DNA of 44,825 nt, taken from Cytauxzoon felis (Eukaryota; Apicomplexa; Aconoidasida; Piroplasmida; Theileriidae). Of the stretch, positions 1 through 10,978 are shown piece after piece; the first letter of the stretch is position 1, and the number at the start of each line of letters is the position of its first letter. The stretch lies in assembly GCA_020283715.1 (NCBI GenBank), contig JAIQCW010000320.1, positions 1 to 44,825 of the forward strand. The letters run 5' to 3'. The notes under the pieces were generated by a model. It had not been told where the DNA came from, searched no databases, and worked only from the letters and a program-made list of their open reading frames with translations. The position numbers and the translations under genes are program-made.

Positions 1-112
1 CATTAAGATGCATAACATATAATAAATACAGTAAACAATTAGGCTACATTTTAAAATAATATGTGTGTTTCTATGGGTATTTTCCCATGCGTGATTTTTT
101 ACAAATTAAAAA

Positions 113-2510
113 CTACATTCTGTGATAAAGTGTGTTGAACCATCTTTTTAAAATATGTTCCATAATTGGAAAATCTGATGGATTTGTAATAACGTGTATT
201 TTACCATCTAATTCATGTAATTTTACAATTTCGCTATCCTTGAAGAATGTATCCATATATTCTCTCGGACCCTGAAGAAAAGAGGTGTGATATATCGAGT
301 GTCATCAACTAACATTTATGCTACACATTTGGTCATCTTTGGAGTGTATGAATAAAGTGGGTAAATCTTTAGGGTAGTGATTCATCTTACTCTTCAAGTC
401 TATAGTCGCATCATAGGAAATAAAAATCATTTTCAAAGGTGTTCTCTTAGAATAATATAATGGGTCCTGAAGAAGAAATATGAAGTTGAACGAATGTAAT
501 GAGTGATACAGTTGAGGTCCAGTGACTATACTTCCGCCACGATCTCTGGGAGTGGCTATACTCTTTAGAGATAGGTAATTAGAGAAGCCTCCACGGCGAG
601 TGGAATAGTCGTTCTAACCTCAGGTGATAGTTGCAACATTCTTTGGATCAACTTACATTATATCTCATGCATAAATCGAGACCGTTTTCGTATCCGCGAT
701 CTGACTCGAATATAAGTGTTCCTTTTGGGGAAATCTTTGAGTATAGCCTTACAAGGGGCACTATAATGCGGTTTATACCTTCGTAAAGATACTCGAGATT
801 GAGCATGGTACTTAAACAGATCATACTATCAACATATTTCATATTAGCCTTGGCATTCATGCTGAATAATACTTGCGATTTCATTGCAATATTACCACCT
901 AATGATATCCCGAGCATATAATATCTATTACCATCATGGCGATCATCACTGTAGACCAAATGTTCATCCCATACTTCACTAGGATCATCAAATTTACCTC
1001 TCTTGATGATACTTGTGAATTGCATGAGTTCTAATGCAAAGTCATCGAACTTATCAACGTAAGATCTCTGTTCACAAATACCACCAGATAATCCATGGGA
1101 CTGTAAATCCAGGCCATATGCTGAGTATCCTAATTTATTCATTAAATGCAGAAAACTTCCTTCATATTTAAATCTGGGGGTTACATCAAGAATATTTTTA
1201 CCGTGTAGCAGATCCTCATAGACTTCTCCATCTTTATTTAACGATTCCAAATCAGGGAATATATCCTTTGATTCTCTTTCAAATAATTCTAGAGCATCTG
1301 GATTTGGATACTCTGTAACATTTTTCGTATACCATTCAAGATTATATGAACAAAATACAGATCTAAAATGGGCACGAATGCCATGTATCATTATTATATG
1401 TCCCTTTGGATTATCTACCCTTGAGGCATACGTTCTTATCCTAATCCCCTGTTTATTAAGGAAGCTGCTCATTATAATTTTACCATCATCACCAATAGCC
1501 AATCCGTGTCTTCTTACATCAGCTTCTAGCTTACGTACTCTCTGTTCATTTACATCCACGTCAACATTCTTGACGATTCGTGGTACATTGTCATCAGATC
1601 CAGTGGTAGGCGATTTAGCATCATCCAATTGAGTATTTTCATCCACAAACTCTAGGAATTCATTGATTATTCCATCCACATCAGCCTTTTTCAATTGATC
1701 ATTAAAGTTCTCCCTTTTTATTTGACCATAATTACCCTCGGATGTCTTTCCACAAAAGATCAAATTCATACCTGCAGGACCCTTTACTGCTAATATAATC
1801 AACTTATCATCTTGTGGTAGGTAACATACTTTAAATTTATAACATCCATATTCACCCCCAGCCCTTTCCCATATTTCAACATTTCCATTTACAACTTTGG
1901 AGATGATAGTCTTTTCATCAACAGTATATGTACAAGTCCGTATATCATCTTCACTTCCATCCTCCCTTATTATTCCGGACGCAACTTCATCCTTCTTTGA
2001 CAAATCAACTTCAACCTTCTGTTTATCTACTTCTTCAATGTGTTGATTATACTCATTAAATACAGTACGCCTGTTAATTAGTTTACAAGTTTGCATCTTT
2101 TCAACAAGGAAATTGTAGAAACGATCACTTATTATCCCCCAACCATCCTCAAAATAAAAGTAGTTGTATGAAATTATACTCTTAAATAAGCCACGGGAAT
2201 GGCACAATGATACAATAACTGGTTGATCTGTAGATTTAAGACATCTAACTTCGAGGTAGTTGTTTTTTTCATTATCTCTAGGTACATAAATTACCTCATT
2301 TTCATCGACAAATTTACCAACTTTACATTTACCCTTTGGTTCAATCTTATATATTATTATGTTACCTTCCTCTTTAATACCGACTTTAACTCTATCTGTT
2401 CCCTTCCTAGTCCGCACATCTAAATCTACAGTCTTAACTTTACTTGCATCATCACCAGCCGTTGATGTGTATTTACACAATGCGATGATGATGAGTGGAA
2501 GGACGTACAT
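113..2510 (-). CDS. Secreted alpha/beta hydrolase (lysophospholipase/PST-A-like)
   Basis: Three-exon gene, exons 2510-657, 466-314 and 271-113, all joined in phase 0, giving 721 residues. The protein begins with a hydrophobic signal peptide (about residues 1-18). About 350 residues of unrecognised, charged sequence follow, and then a serine hydrolase domain. The oxyanion/HG region is visible as MIHGIRAH, the nucleophile elbow as GISLGG (Ser about 536), the acid as HSKDD (Asp about 662/663) and the base as KIHVIT (His about 695). The acid and the histidine lie only in the two small downstream exons, so the first exon alone would be catalytically incomplete. The HSKDD-then-His arrangement matches apicomplexan PST-A/monoglyceride-lipase-like proteins by family knowledge. 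Donors are GTAAGT and GTTAGT, and both acceptors are TTCAG. Intron 1 (467-656) holds a mosaic repeat. Substrate and final location are unknown; export or surface placement is inferred from the signal peptide. Confidence 0.82.
510..626. repeat. Mosaic repeat copy in hydrolase intron 1
   Basis: Module order is A (GTTGAGGTCC), C1 with its CTCTTTAGAG hairpin at 561-570, B1' and A'. It lies wholly inside the 190-nt intron. Confidence 0.85.
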
Positions 2511-3249
2511 TCTTTAAACAATGATTAAAATATTCATATGCTGTGTATATTTATGAGCATATCGTCATATTAGTGAATAAATATGTTACATGATGATTTA
2601 TTTAAGGCTGCCGCCAACAATGAGAGATAATAATACACAAAATTATAAAACAACAAACAAACACAGGTAACAATACTATACTATAATAATACCATTACAA
2701 CAACATTGAGTTTTTCAGTAAACTATCCCAGTACTCCAACGTTCATCGCTTTTTTGAAAATTCAGGGATGGGGCAAATTATCAATAATGGGGTGAGGAAC
2801 GTATTACACATTATAAGATTACAATGTATTAGCCCAGGAAACAAGAGAAAGAAATTTTCAATTTGATTCATCGATCGAAGGTCTATGTTACCCTGTTATC
2901 CACTCACCTTCAAAGGTAGGTCTAACCCTACTACCAATATATTAAGGTAATATTGTCTTCCTTCCACCGCAACACCAAAAGTCCGTTTATTTCTACAATA
3001 CCACAACCTTCTCTTCCACTCGCCGTGTAGGCTTCTTCCAATTACTTCCCCCTTCGCTTCCCTGAGATCAGCTACGGGTTTATCGCCACGATCTCCGGGA
3101 GTGGCTATACTCTTTAGAGATGAACAATTAGGAGAGGCCTCCACGGCGAGTGGAACACTGGTCTAGACCTCAGGTGGAAGGTAAGGTTGTAACTTTGCGT
3201 GGAACTATACAAAAGATGTGCATTAAATTGAAATGAGATTATATAAATT
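2511..3249. other. Intergenic region between hydrolase and adenosine kinase
   Basis: This stretch is upstream of the hydrolase start and downstream of the adenosine kinase stop. It is AT-rich without a supported ORF, apart from the mosaic repeat at about 3001-3180. A short open frame over 2896-3144 is mostly repeat sequence and is not a gene. Confidence 0.7.
3001..3180. repeat. Mosaic repeat copy, intergenic
   Basis: Module order is B1 (variant CGCCGTGTAGG), C2 in reverse, C1, B1' and A'. It is one of the few copies outside an intron and sits about 70 nt beyond the adenosine kinase stop. Confidence 0.85.
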
Positions 3250-4299
3250 TCATGAGAAATTGGGTTCCAAATCCGTAATTGTGGAACCTATCTGTTTAAC
3301 AACTATATTTGCTGCATAATGTCCAGCTGCGATACATTTATTTAATGATTTCCCCTGTACAAGTTGCGATAAAAATCCTCCAGCAAATGCATCACCAGCA
3401 CCAGAGGTGTCGATGATGTCCTTTTCATCTACAGGTATAACTGGATGTTTAGTTATACCTTTCACAGTAGCTACTATAGTATCATTGGATCCACATGTTA
3501 CAACGACTACTCTATCCCTTGTCTTATTCACCTTCGGTAATTCCCTCATCCATTTAGCCACATCTTCGAGATCATCCGATGGGTATCCAAAAGCCTCAGC
3601 AAATGCTCTTGCCTCTTCGTCATTACCAAATATAAAGTCGACATACTTTAACAAGTCTATCAAGACATCCTTAAAAGTTGTAACAATACCTGATGAAGAG
3701 AGATTAAATGATAAACACCTGTCATTTTCCGCGGCATATTTTGAGATTTTGAATAGAGGACCTGTTGATACATTTAAAAAGTATCCACACAAATAATAAT
3801 ATTCGGCCTTTTCTACAACCTTCCAATTCTCTGGTAAATCTAAATGCTTCTCTTTACTATAATGTTTCGCTGAATCAAATTTGCCAATCAACGAACGTTT
3901 ATCACCATTAATTAATACTATACATACGCCAGTAGGCTTATCATTTACCTTGTAGAAATATCCATCGATATTACGTTTCTTGGCATCTTCCATCAACATC
4001 TTACCCGTTTCATCATTTCCAACACTACAGAAATATGTACAGACGTTTTTAGGCTCCTGCAACATCCATTGAAATATTTTCAATGTAATGTATACACTAC
4101 CACCTGTGCCGTAAGTAATTTCATACTTTTCATTCAATTCCTCGAGTAATCCCTCAAAATTATCATGATATAATCGCTGATCATTCCTTCCTATACCATA
4201 CTTTGTCAAGAATTGTTCGTCAACCTTGGCAATTACGGCCAATAATGCATCGCCAAGTGAGAATAGCAAATTCTCTCTAAGTCGTACCTCCTCCTCCAT
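3250..4299 (-). CDS. AK: Adenosine kinase
   Basis: Single-exon 349-residue member of the PfkB/ribokinase family. It phosphorylates adenosine to AMP with ATP, a purine salvage step these purine-auxotrophic parasites depend on (established knowledge). It matches animal adenosine kinase along its length: NDQ near residue 39, the GTGGS substrate-side motif, TYFCSVGNDETG, NDKPTG, KEKHLDLPENW, FIFGNDEEA, VVVTCGSNDT, and the PfkB signature DTSGAGDAF with the catalytic Asp at residue 303. It ends with GHYAAN and a short tail. Length is normal (about 345-360). No targeting signal is visible, so a cytosolic location is expected. The start ATG is supported because the N-terminus aligns with family members almost at once. 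No intron is needed, unusual among these neighbours. Confidence 0.96.
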   Translation of the reverse strand: MEEEVRLRENLLFSLGDALLAVIAKVDEQFLTKYGIGRNDQRLYHDNFEGLLEELNEKYEITYGTGGSVYITLKIFQWMLQEPKNVCTYFCSVGNDETGKMLMEDAKKRNIDGYFYKVNDKPTGVCIVLINGDKRSLIGKFDSAKHYSKEKHLDLPENWKVVEKAEYYYLCGYFLNVSTGPLFKISKYAAENDRCLSFNLSSSGIVTTFKDVLIDLLKYVDFIFGNDEEARAFAEAFGYPSDDLEDVAKWMRELPKVNKTRDRVVVVTCGSNDTIVATVKGITKHPVIPVDEKDIIDTSGAGDAFAGGFLSQLVQGKSLNKCIAAGHYAANIVVKQIGSTITDLEPNFS

Positions 4300-4718
4300 T
4301 AGTCACAACTTCTCTTTATCAAATCATCATTGAATGAGGGATGGCTTTAAGACTTAACCAGTAAAAATGATGACCTTCCTCAGATCTGGAGATATCTCAT
4401 CAAGTCAATGCCAAGCGAACTCACCCAACGTCATGTAGTCTCCACAATTACGTCTAAACTCGTAAATATCATAAATGTGTAAATATTAATATGATATATT
4501 ATAAGGAATAAATTCTCCTCTATTTTAAAGTGATCATAATTGTTATAATAAATTAAAATCTATGGAAGGTTACCACACCGAAGATAGTTCAGCCTATATT
4601 GTCCACCGAAGCACATTGCTTGTCTTCTTCCACTAAGCGCGAAAGCTCCTCCTATTGACCTCTCCTCGGATTCCCGTAGATCATCATCGGTATAATGTCT
4701 ACCCGGAAGAAAGAATGG
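4300..4718. other. Upstream region of adenosine kinase
   Basis: Non-coding, AT-rich sequence between the adenosine kinase start and the degenerate family gene. It should hold the kinase promoter. The mosaic-repeat fragment at about 4628-4714 abuts the pseudogene stop. I see nothing else in it. Confidence 0.6.
4628..4714. repeat. Mosaic repeat fragment (C4 + D)
   Basis: Contains the C4 module (CTCGGATTCCCGTAGATCAT) followed by one D unit (ACCCGGAAGAA). No clear A end is visible. It ends a few bases from the pseudogene stop codon. Confidence 0.75.
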
Positions 4719-6560
4719 TTAAGGAATATCGTTGTTGAATGTGCCGTTGTTAAAACTAATTCTACCAGTTGCTTTACCATCTTGTAGAAATGGTTTATTT
4801 TTATTTTGAGTGAATACATCAGAATTATAATCTCTGTGGTACGGTTGTGGATTTGTATACGTTATCGAAGCATTGAATGCCTTCTTTTTAGCTTTTACAT
4901 CTTCAGTACCAACAGTAGCATCCTCTTCAGCATGTTGTGCAGTTTGTTCAGCGTCTTTTTGTATTTGTGCTCAGCACCGGCAAATCCAATAGATTTATGA
5001 AAACACCAGAAATCCAACCGATTAAATGCCAATGCCATCTGCCTCCACCATTGTTATTCCAATTCTGAGCAGGAGGAACAGCTGTAGCAGCAGTTAGATG
5101 TGTATTGATTCCAGTAAATTCATTAATTAACGTTTGGATCCATGCAATAGTTTTTTCACGATCGGCTTGAGTATCAGGATCTGTATCTCCTTCAGCAGCA
5201 TCTTTTGCACTATTAATATGGCCCAAAGCAGTTCGTATTCTTCCAACATCTGCAGATTGGTTATCACTTGCGGAAGTACTGGTAATTTTATCAAGTTCAG
5301 TTTTGGCGTTACCAAGATGAGTTTTAACTCCACTACCACTATTGCTATTAAGATAACTATCAATAGTAGTTTTATTTTGTTCAGTAGTAGGTGCTTCACC
5401 ATTTGCCGCAATCTTGCTTCTGGCATCACTAAAACTAATTTCCTTTCCGTTATCATTAATATTAATCTTCCCCCAATTCCCTGGACCAGTTCCTCCAGGC
5501 CCTAAAGTCCATTTATGTTCAGTTGCGTTATCAACTTCATCCAATAACAGTGATGAAAAGAACATAATAGAAAATTATGTAGTAATATTGTTCCCATAAT
5601 ATTTTAGGTAGTCTACCATTATTATTTGTACCGGTAGGATGTTGACCTTCGTCAAGTTTATCGGTATCAGTAGTAGTGGCACTATGATCTATCGCGTTCC
5701 AGTTATCTTTATTCTCCAATGGCCATGTATATGGAGCATTAGGTTTAAAGTATTTGTATTTCCCATCATTTTGTGCAACACAAACTAAAATCGGTATACC
5801 ACCGAAATGATACACATAGACATATTTGACATCTCCATTAACACTTATACCTGTACCTTCACCTCTATTTTTAAATGACAGTCCACTATTGTTCATTTTT
5901 ATATACTTTGGCTGACCACCAGGCATAAATTTATAATAGTAATGGGTATAGATTCTTATTAAATGGAATGGAGTATCCAGTGTTTCACTAACTGAGATAT
6001 GTTTTTTATTAGTAACAGTAGTTTGACCACTACCTGTATAAACCTGTGTGGTACCGGATGAATAACCATTTGTTTTATCTATGCGTATCTCAACATTGTC
6101 AACAGTATCCTCTTCAGTACCTGGGTTAGTATCAGGTTTGGTATATTGCCCTCCATCTGCCATTCCAGGTTTGGTAGCATTTAATTCTCCTTGTTTACAT
6201 GGAATGGAAGACTATAAAGGTTATCTATAAATCATCCTCATGTCTACCAGTGAAACCAGAATAATATTTAGCCGTGGAAGCATCAATACCCGTTTGCCAT
6301 TTATTTCCATTAGCATCAGTCTGACCACCAGTATCAGGATGAGTTGCGGTCATATGATTGTTTCCACCAGGTTTATCATCAGTGGAATCATTGTCTTGAG
6401 TTAGATTAGCCTTACCACCACCAGCTGTTGCACTATAAGTGTATTGACAATTTTGTAGTTTTGTAACGGTAAAAGTTGAATTATGATCTCTATGATTAGC
6501 ATAATCAGGTTGACTATGACCAGGAGCTAATGTATTTTGTACCTCTTTATTTGTTGACAA
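4719..6560 (-). pseudogene. Broken member of a piroplasm low-complexity surface/secreted family
   Basis: Protein-like sequence continues on this strand but moves between frames at about 6220, 5570 and 4970. Open segments run 6560-6225 (Asn/Asp/Thr-rich, GGQTDANG), about 6215-5540 (MADGGQYTKPDTNPG, then IRIDKTNG and a Tyr-rich stretch), 5565-4960 (polar helical region, then a hydrophobic HWHLIGWISGVFINLL segment) and about 4985-4719 (KDAEQTAQHAEED, then a Tyr/Asn-rich tail ending FNNDIP). The segments are complementary, as if one gene had suffered several small indels, and no GT-AG introns bridge the breaks. The first segment has no in-frame ATG (TTG only) and a stop just upstream, beside a mosaic repeat at 6571. 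The composition resembles large lineage-specific T. equi families from memory, which is a tentative assignment. Sequencing errors are the alternative explanation for the frame breaks. Confidence 0.6.
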
Positions 6561-6570
6561 TACAATTCAT

Positions 6571-6646
6571 CACCCGCAGCTGATCTCAGGGAAGCGGAGG
6601 GGGAAGTAAATAGAGAAGCTGTCTGCAAGACGACCTCAGGTGTAAC
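6571..6646. repeat. Mosaic repeat fragment (C2-B2'-A')
   Basis: Module order is C2 (CTGATCTCAGGGAAGCGGAG), B2' (GCTGTCTGCAAGACG) and A' (CCTCAGGTGTAAC). It abuts the 5' end of the pseudogene and may mark where its N-terminus was lost. Confidence 0.85.
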
Positions 6647-6838
6647 GGCTATTGGGAAGAATGTGCAGAAGAAAGTTATTAGACATCAGTTGAAAGTCGT
6701 TACATTCCTTCGTCTAATTTCATTAATTAAATGATGATAGGCCTAAGTTGTGTCTATTAAGACTGGTAATTAATTCTATTTGAATTGTATTTATGGTATA
6801 TGTATAGTCCTAATGAAGCGAGTGAAAAGGCTAATGGT

Positions 6839-7288
6839 TTATGGATATGGGTGTGGTATGAAATTACCTAAAACTGTAGCCTTTGATGATGTATTCAAAG
6901 ATGGTATATATCGTTTATTTTTAGCATTTGATGGTTGTTTGATATTTACAACATTTGTTTTTTTGGTCCTTTTGGATTTCAAGACAGCGATGTAAGGTCC
7001 TACATTATCACCAGCCTCGACAAGTGCCTAAGATGATATGATATGATAAATTTCATATAAAAATTACTTTATGTGCACCATCACAATAAGGAAATTTTTT
7101 AGATTGCCAACATCGGCATACTTTGATAGTTACATCGGTTGTATCATTTGGTGGGAAAGCTTCAATGATCTAAGTATATAGAAATAATTATATATAAAGA
7201 AAATTTTTTAAAATTAAATTACATGTGAATATCTAGGGAAATTTCTGGTATTAAAATTTAATTGATCTATATAATCTAATGGTTTCAT
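6839..7288 (-). CDS. CDGSH iron-sulfur domain protein
   Basis: Three exons (7288-7223, 7169-7068, 7027-6839), all phase 0, giving 118 residues. The CDGSH signature is complete: KVCRCWQSKKFPYCDGAHK supplies Cys40, Cys42, Cys51 and His55, the three-Cys one-His ligand set for a 2Fe-2S cluster. After the second intron the sequence continues ALVEAGDNVGPY, which matches the conserved GDNVGP tail and confirms the splice. The C-terminal ~45 residues are Lys/Asn-rich and unassigned. The family acts in mitochondrial or ER redox/iron handling; location cannot be read here, and no strong transmembrane segment is visible. The start ATG lies only 15 nt beyond the CDC73 stop on the same strand. A 71-residue open frame on the opposite strand (6780-6995) is a shadow of exon 3. 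Confidence 0.9.
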
Positions 7289-7303
7289 TATTTTATAAAT
7301 GAA

Positions 7304-9349
7304 TTATAATTTCTTATTCATGTTACACTTCTTCTGACGGGGTTGTAATAAAAAACTCTCCATATATTGCCAGAATTCTTTTGCTATAGCAGCATCATTG
7401 TGTCTATGAGAACGACTTATACGTAATACCTATAAATGATATTAATTTATAATCTCATAGTCAATAAACTCACTTTAATACCCCAACTACCCATCTCTCC
7501 AGGTACAGTATCAGCATCATGAACAAATAATACACCTCTATAAAATATATTAAATAATTATATAATAAAACTTACTTCATTGTCATAAATAAATCAATAA
7601 ATGAATCAAATGGATAACCATTAAATTGCCAACGCTCACCCTTAACACTCAATATAACACAAACCACAGATATCCAATCCATATTTGTAAAACGTGATAT
7701 ATAAGAATTCTCAATCACACGAAATTTTACCGGCCTCTTTGATATATTATGAACTATCTCTATCGCATTCATCGGTAATGTCGATACTATCGAACCATCT
7801 ATATAATTAAGTTATAATTAAATAATATAATAATTACTCCACTAGAGATCTAATCCACATCACCTGAGGTTACCTCTTCCATAAGTCCAACCTCTCTTCC
7901 ACTCGCCGTGGAGGCGTCTTCTAATTACTTCCCCTTCCAGCTCCCGTAGATCGCTTCCAGGTATTCCACCTCCACCTGAGGTCCAACCACTATACTTCCG
8001 CCACGATCTCCGGGAGTGGCACTACTCTTTAGAGATAGGTAAATAGAAGAGCTGACGGCAGGACTAACCTCAGGTGGAGAGCCTCCACGGCGAGTGGAAC
8101 ACTGGTTGTAACGTCAGGTGGAGGTCTGTTCCTCCGGGTAGAATTCCTGTTCTTCGGGGTTGAACATCTTCGTTCTTACGGGTTGCCATCGCCACGATCT
8201 CTGGGAGTGGCTCTACTCTTTAGAGATAGGTAATTGGAAGAAGGCTCCACGCCTAGTGGAAGGAGAGTTGGATTAGACCTCAGGTGGATGGACCTCGAGT
8301 GGAGTGATTGTTAAATTGGTTTTGGACAAACTTTCTCTGAGTGATTTTTGTGGATCAATGAATTGATGATCTTCGAGTAATTGTTTGATATTTTGTCTTG
8401 CGATAATGGAGGTAGTACCGCTGGGTACGATTATGATTGGTTTTTTTCTATATTTGGAGCATATTTCATCTAGTACTCGTAATTTTCGTTCTATAGATTG
8501 ATTATTGTATTAATAAATAGACATACGTGTTCCTATAAAGCTACCGATAGAATTTGTTTCTCTATGTTTTGATGAAGAGGATGATGAAGAAGGTGTATTA
8601 GATTTATTTGAGGTTGCAGATTCTGCTTTTTGTAATATCCTAGAAAATCCTTCACCATGTACAGTAATTAATGAATTTCTAGTTCTAATTGGTCGTTCAT
8701 GTATATTTGTTATAAAAATTAATGAGTTTAGATAATTATGTTTAGCTTTTTTAATAATATGTTGATCATTTATTAAATTATCATTAAAATTTTTATATTT
8801 ATTATTTAAATCATTATATAAATCATCTATTAATTTTTTAAATGTAATTTTATTAGATGTTGAAGATAATTGTTTATCAATTGTTTTTCCGGGTATAATA
8901 ACTGGTTCATTTTTATTAATAGGTATATAATTAACTTTAGCTTCTAATAATTCTGTATTAACTTTTGGTTCATCTAAAATAGATTTTAAACGATCTCTTT
9001 CTAATATATTTATATATCTAAAACCACGTTTAGTTATAGAACTATATGTATAATCATCTCTTTTTATAGTTATAAATAATAATATATCACCAATTACATA
9101 TGATTCACCTCTTTTACTATATAAACCACTAGGTGATAATACATTTAATTCTAAATTATAATCTGGTAATTGAACAACTAAATATCCATCATTATTTTTA
9201 TTAAATTTTATTTTATAATGATTAAGTACTATTAATTTTAATAATGATATAGATTCTGTTGTAGGTTTATTCTCCCAAAATATATCATTCTCTTCAACAT
9301 TATCTTTTATACACCAACTCTCATCAAATATATCATCTGTACCATCCAT
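7304..9349 (-). CDS. CDC73: Paf1 complex component CDC73 (parafibromin-like)
   Basis: Five exons: 9349-8527, 8490-8332, 7798-7576, 7537-7474 and 7429-7304, giving 464 residues. The complex acts on RNA polymerase II during elongation and in histone modification (family knowledge). The C-terminal Ras-like domain is clear: VKFRVIENSYISRFTNMDWISVV..WQFNGYPFDSFIDLF..GSWGIKVLRISRSHRHND..FWQYMESF aligns with the human WQFKGWP and HKRHLDRPVFLRFWE region. Exon 2 supplies KKPIIIVPSGTTS.IARQNIKQLL, matching the human PIIIIPAATTS segment. The N-terminal part (KRGFRYINILERDRL) is more diverged. Intron 1 is 36 nt. The intron 2 donor (GTTTGT at 8331) was chosen by phase and homology and is the least certain join. 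That intron (7799-8331) carries two mosaic repeats in tandem. The upstream 157 nt is shared with the divergent Ap4A hydrolase gene. Confidence 0.88.
7838..8306. repeat. Large composite mosaic repeat in CDC73 intron 2
   Basis: Module order is A, B1, C3rc, A, C1, B3', A', B1', A', three reversed D units (8107-8175), a second C1, B1', A'. It looks like two elements fused through a D array, and fills nearly all of the 533-nt intron. Confidence 0.85.
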
Positions 9350-9506
9350 TATTTATATAATAATATAAACTTTATAAATAATATATATTATATTTTATTT
9401 ATATCATCTCATATATTTATTAATTATAGTGTAACATTATAATTTATTCATTATATAATAATCATATTTTAAATGTAGTTTAATAAAATTATTTTAAATA
9501 TACATA

Positions 9507-10533
9507 ATGATTAAAGCTGCTGGTATCATTATCTATAAAAATATCGCTGATTCACAAGATTTCAAATTCCTTCTACTTAAAGCATCTGATAAACCATTCC
9601 ATTGGACACCACCAAAAGGTTTATTCTTATATATACAATATTCATATAAATACAATAGGAAAATTAGATCCAGGAGAAGATAATATACAAGCTGCATATA
9701 GAGAAACACTCGAAGAATCCGGACTACATAAAGATGTCATTCAACTAGATGATAACTTCATAGAAGTATGTTTATACAACAATTTAATAAACATATATTG
9801 TTCACTCTAATCGAGGTCCAATCACTACCTTCACCTTTCCTTCGTCCTGCCGTCAGCTTCTCTATTTACCTCCCCTCGGATTACCGTAGATCATCCTCGG
9901 TATTTGTCTACCCGGAAGAACGTAAATGTTCAACCCCTGAGAACAGGAAATCTACCCGGAAGAACAAACATCTCTCCCACCTGATGTTACAACTACTGTT
10001 CCACTCGCCGTGGAGGCCTCTTCCAATTACCTATCTCTAAAGAGTAGAGCCACTCCCGGAGATCGTGGCGAATGTAGAGGATAAGACCTCAAGTGGAACC
10101 CGCAGCTGATCTATGGGAATCCGAGGGGAAGTAAATAGAGGAGCTGTCTGCAAGACGACCTCAGGTGGAACAGCGAGTGGAATACGAGGATCTAACATCA
10201 GATGTAATGTTGACTCTAGGAGATGTAATGGATGGTGGATTTATTTCTATGGCGTTTGATTGTATCTTCGTTATATTATTTTAATATAGACACTGCATTA
10301 CCAAGCTCATGGAGATGATAAGGAATGTATTTACTATCTCGGTAAACTATTGGATGATAATGCAGAGATAAAATTATCTGAAGAACATCAGAACTATGCG
10401 TAAGTCACTTGAGATTTTGTATATATTCATGTATAGATGGGTGGATATTAAAGAGATCCCTGACTACTGTACTAAGGAATCACTATGTAAAATGTTTACA
10501 AATGCACATAACTATTTAAAATGTAAAAAATAA
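9507..10533 (+). CDS. Nudix bis(5'-nucleosyl)-tetraphosphatase (Ap4A hydrolase)
   Basis: Four exons (9507-9618, 9659-9765, 10290-10399, 10437-10533) give 141 residues. The Nudix box is perfect once intron 1 (40 nt) is removed: G at residue 38, then KLDPGE, RETLEESGL to residue 60, fitting GX5EX7REUXEEXGU. WTPPKG before the box and EEHQNYAWVDIKE after it are the hallmarks of the animal/plant NUDT2 asymmetrical Ap4A hydrolases. The enzyme splits diadenosine tetraphosphate to ATP and AMP, a cytosolic housekeeping role. Intron 2 (9766-10289) is 524 nt and almost entirely mosaic repeat. The gene diverges from CDC73 and converges on LSm2, with 36 nt between the two stop codons. Length is typical for the family. 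Confidence 0.94.
9808..10208. repeat. Composite mosaic repeat in Ap4A hydrolase intron 2
   Basis: Module order is A, B3, C4, three D units (ACCC starts near 9910, 9933, 9954), A, B1, C1rc, A', C2, B2', A', then a weaker A' at the end. This is one of the longest copies. Confidence 0.85.
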
Positions 10534-10569
10534 TCAGTTAAATTATACTGGAATTTACAAAATTATATT

Positions 10570-10978
10570 TTATTTATCCTTCTCAGCATTCTGTTTCATC
10601 GCTTCTCTTCTACACAGCTCTTGTAGTTCCTCTGTGTTTATATCCGATGGGTTGAAGAATACGTATCGTACTACCGATCCTCTAACGAAGCAGTTCATCA
10701 CCGATAACTATATAGAATGAATTGAGAGTAATGAAATAGTAAACTTACTAGATGTGGATAACGCTCAGTATCGTTAGCTGTAACATCACTCAGTTTAATA
10801 TTTAAATATTGATCAACTGAATGTAACTTCCCAGAGATTTGTAGGTCGTTCTTAAGCTCCACCGTGACATTGGCGTTCTTTTCAACCAAAGTTTGGAAAA
10901 AATTAAAGAATAACTAAAGATATTGTTGTGAAATAGTAATTTAATGATGCCAAATGGTGATGTATGTAAACTAACCAT
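10570..10978 (-). CDS. LSM2: U6 snRNA-associated Sm-like protein LSm2
   Basis: Three exons (10978-10976, 10913-10749, 10707-10570) encode 101 residues. LSm2 is part of the LSm2-8 ring on U6 snRNA and the cytosolic LSm1-7 decay ring. The Sm1 motif (VTVELKNDLQISGKLHSVDQYLNIKL) and the Sm2 motif (NCFVRGSVVRYV) are nearly identical to the human protein. Exon 1 carries only the ATG codon, followed by GTTAGT. Removing a 62-nt intron gives M-LFFNFFQTL, the expected N-terminus (human MLFYSFFKSL). Without this splice no suitable start exists in exon 2, because no ATG precedes the conserved region. Intron 2 (10708-10748) has a GTAAGT donor and a TATAG acceptor. Confidence 0.93.

Noticed and set aside
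2896..3144. 82-residue minus-strand open frame downstream of adenosine kinase
   Set aside because: Most of it is mosaic repeat sequence, and equivalent peptides appear in shadow frames of other copies.
6780..6995. 71-residue plus-strand hydrophobic open frame
   Set aside because: It is antisense to exon 3 of the CDGSH gene, which is fixed by the GDNVGP motif.
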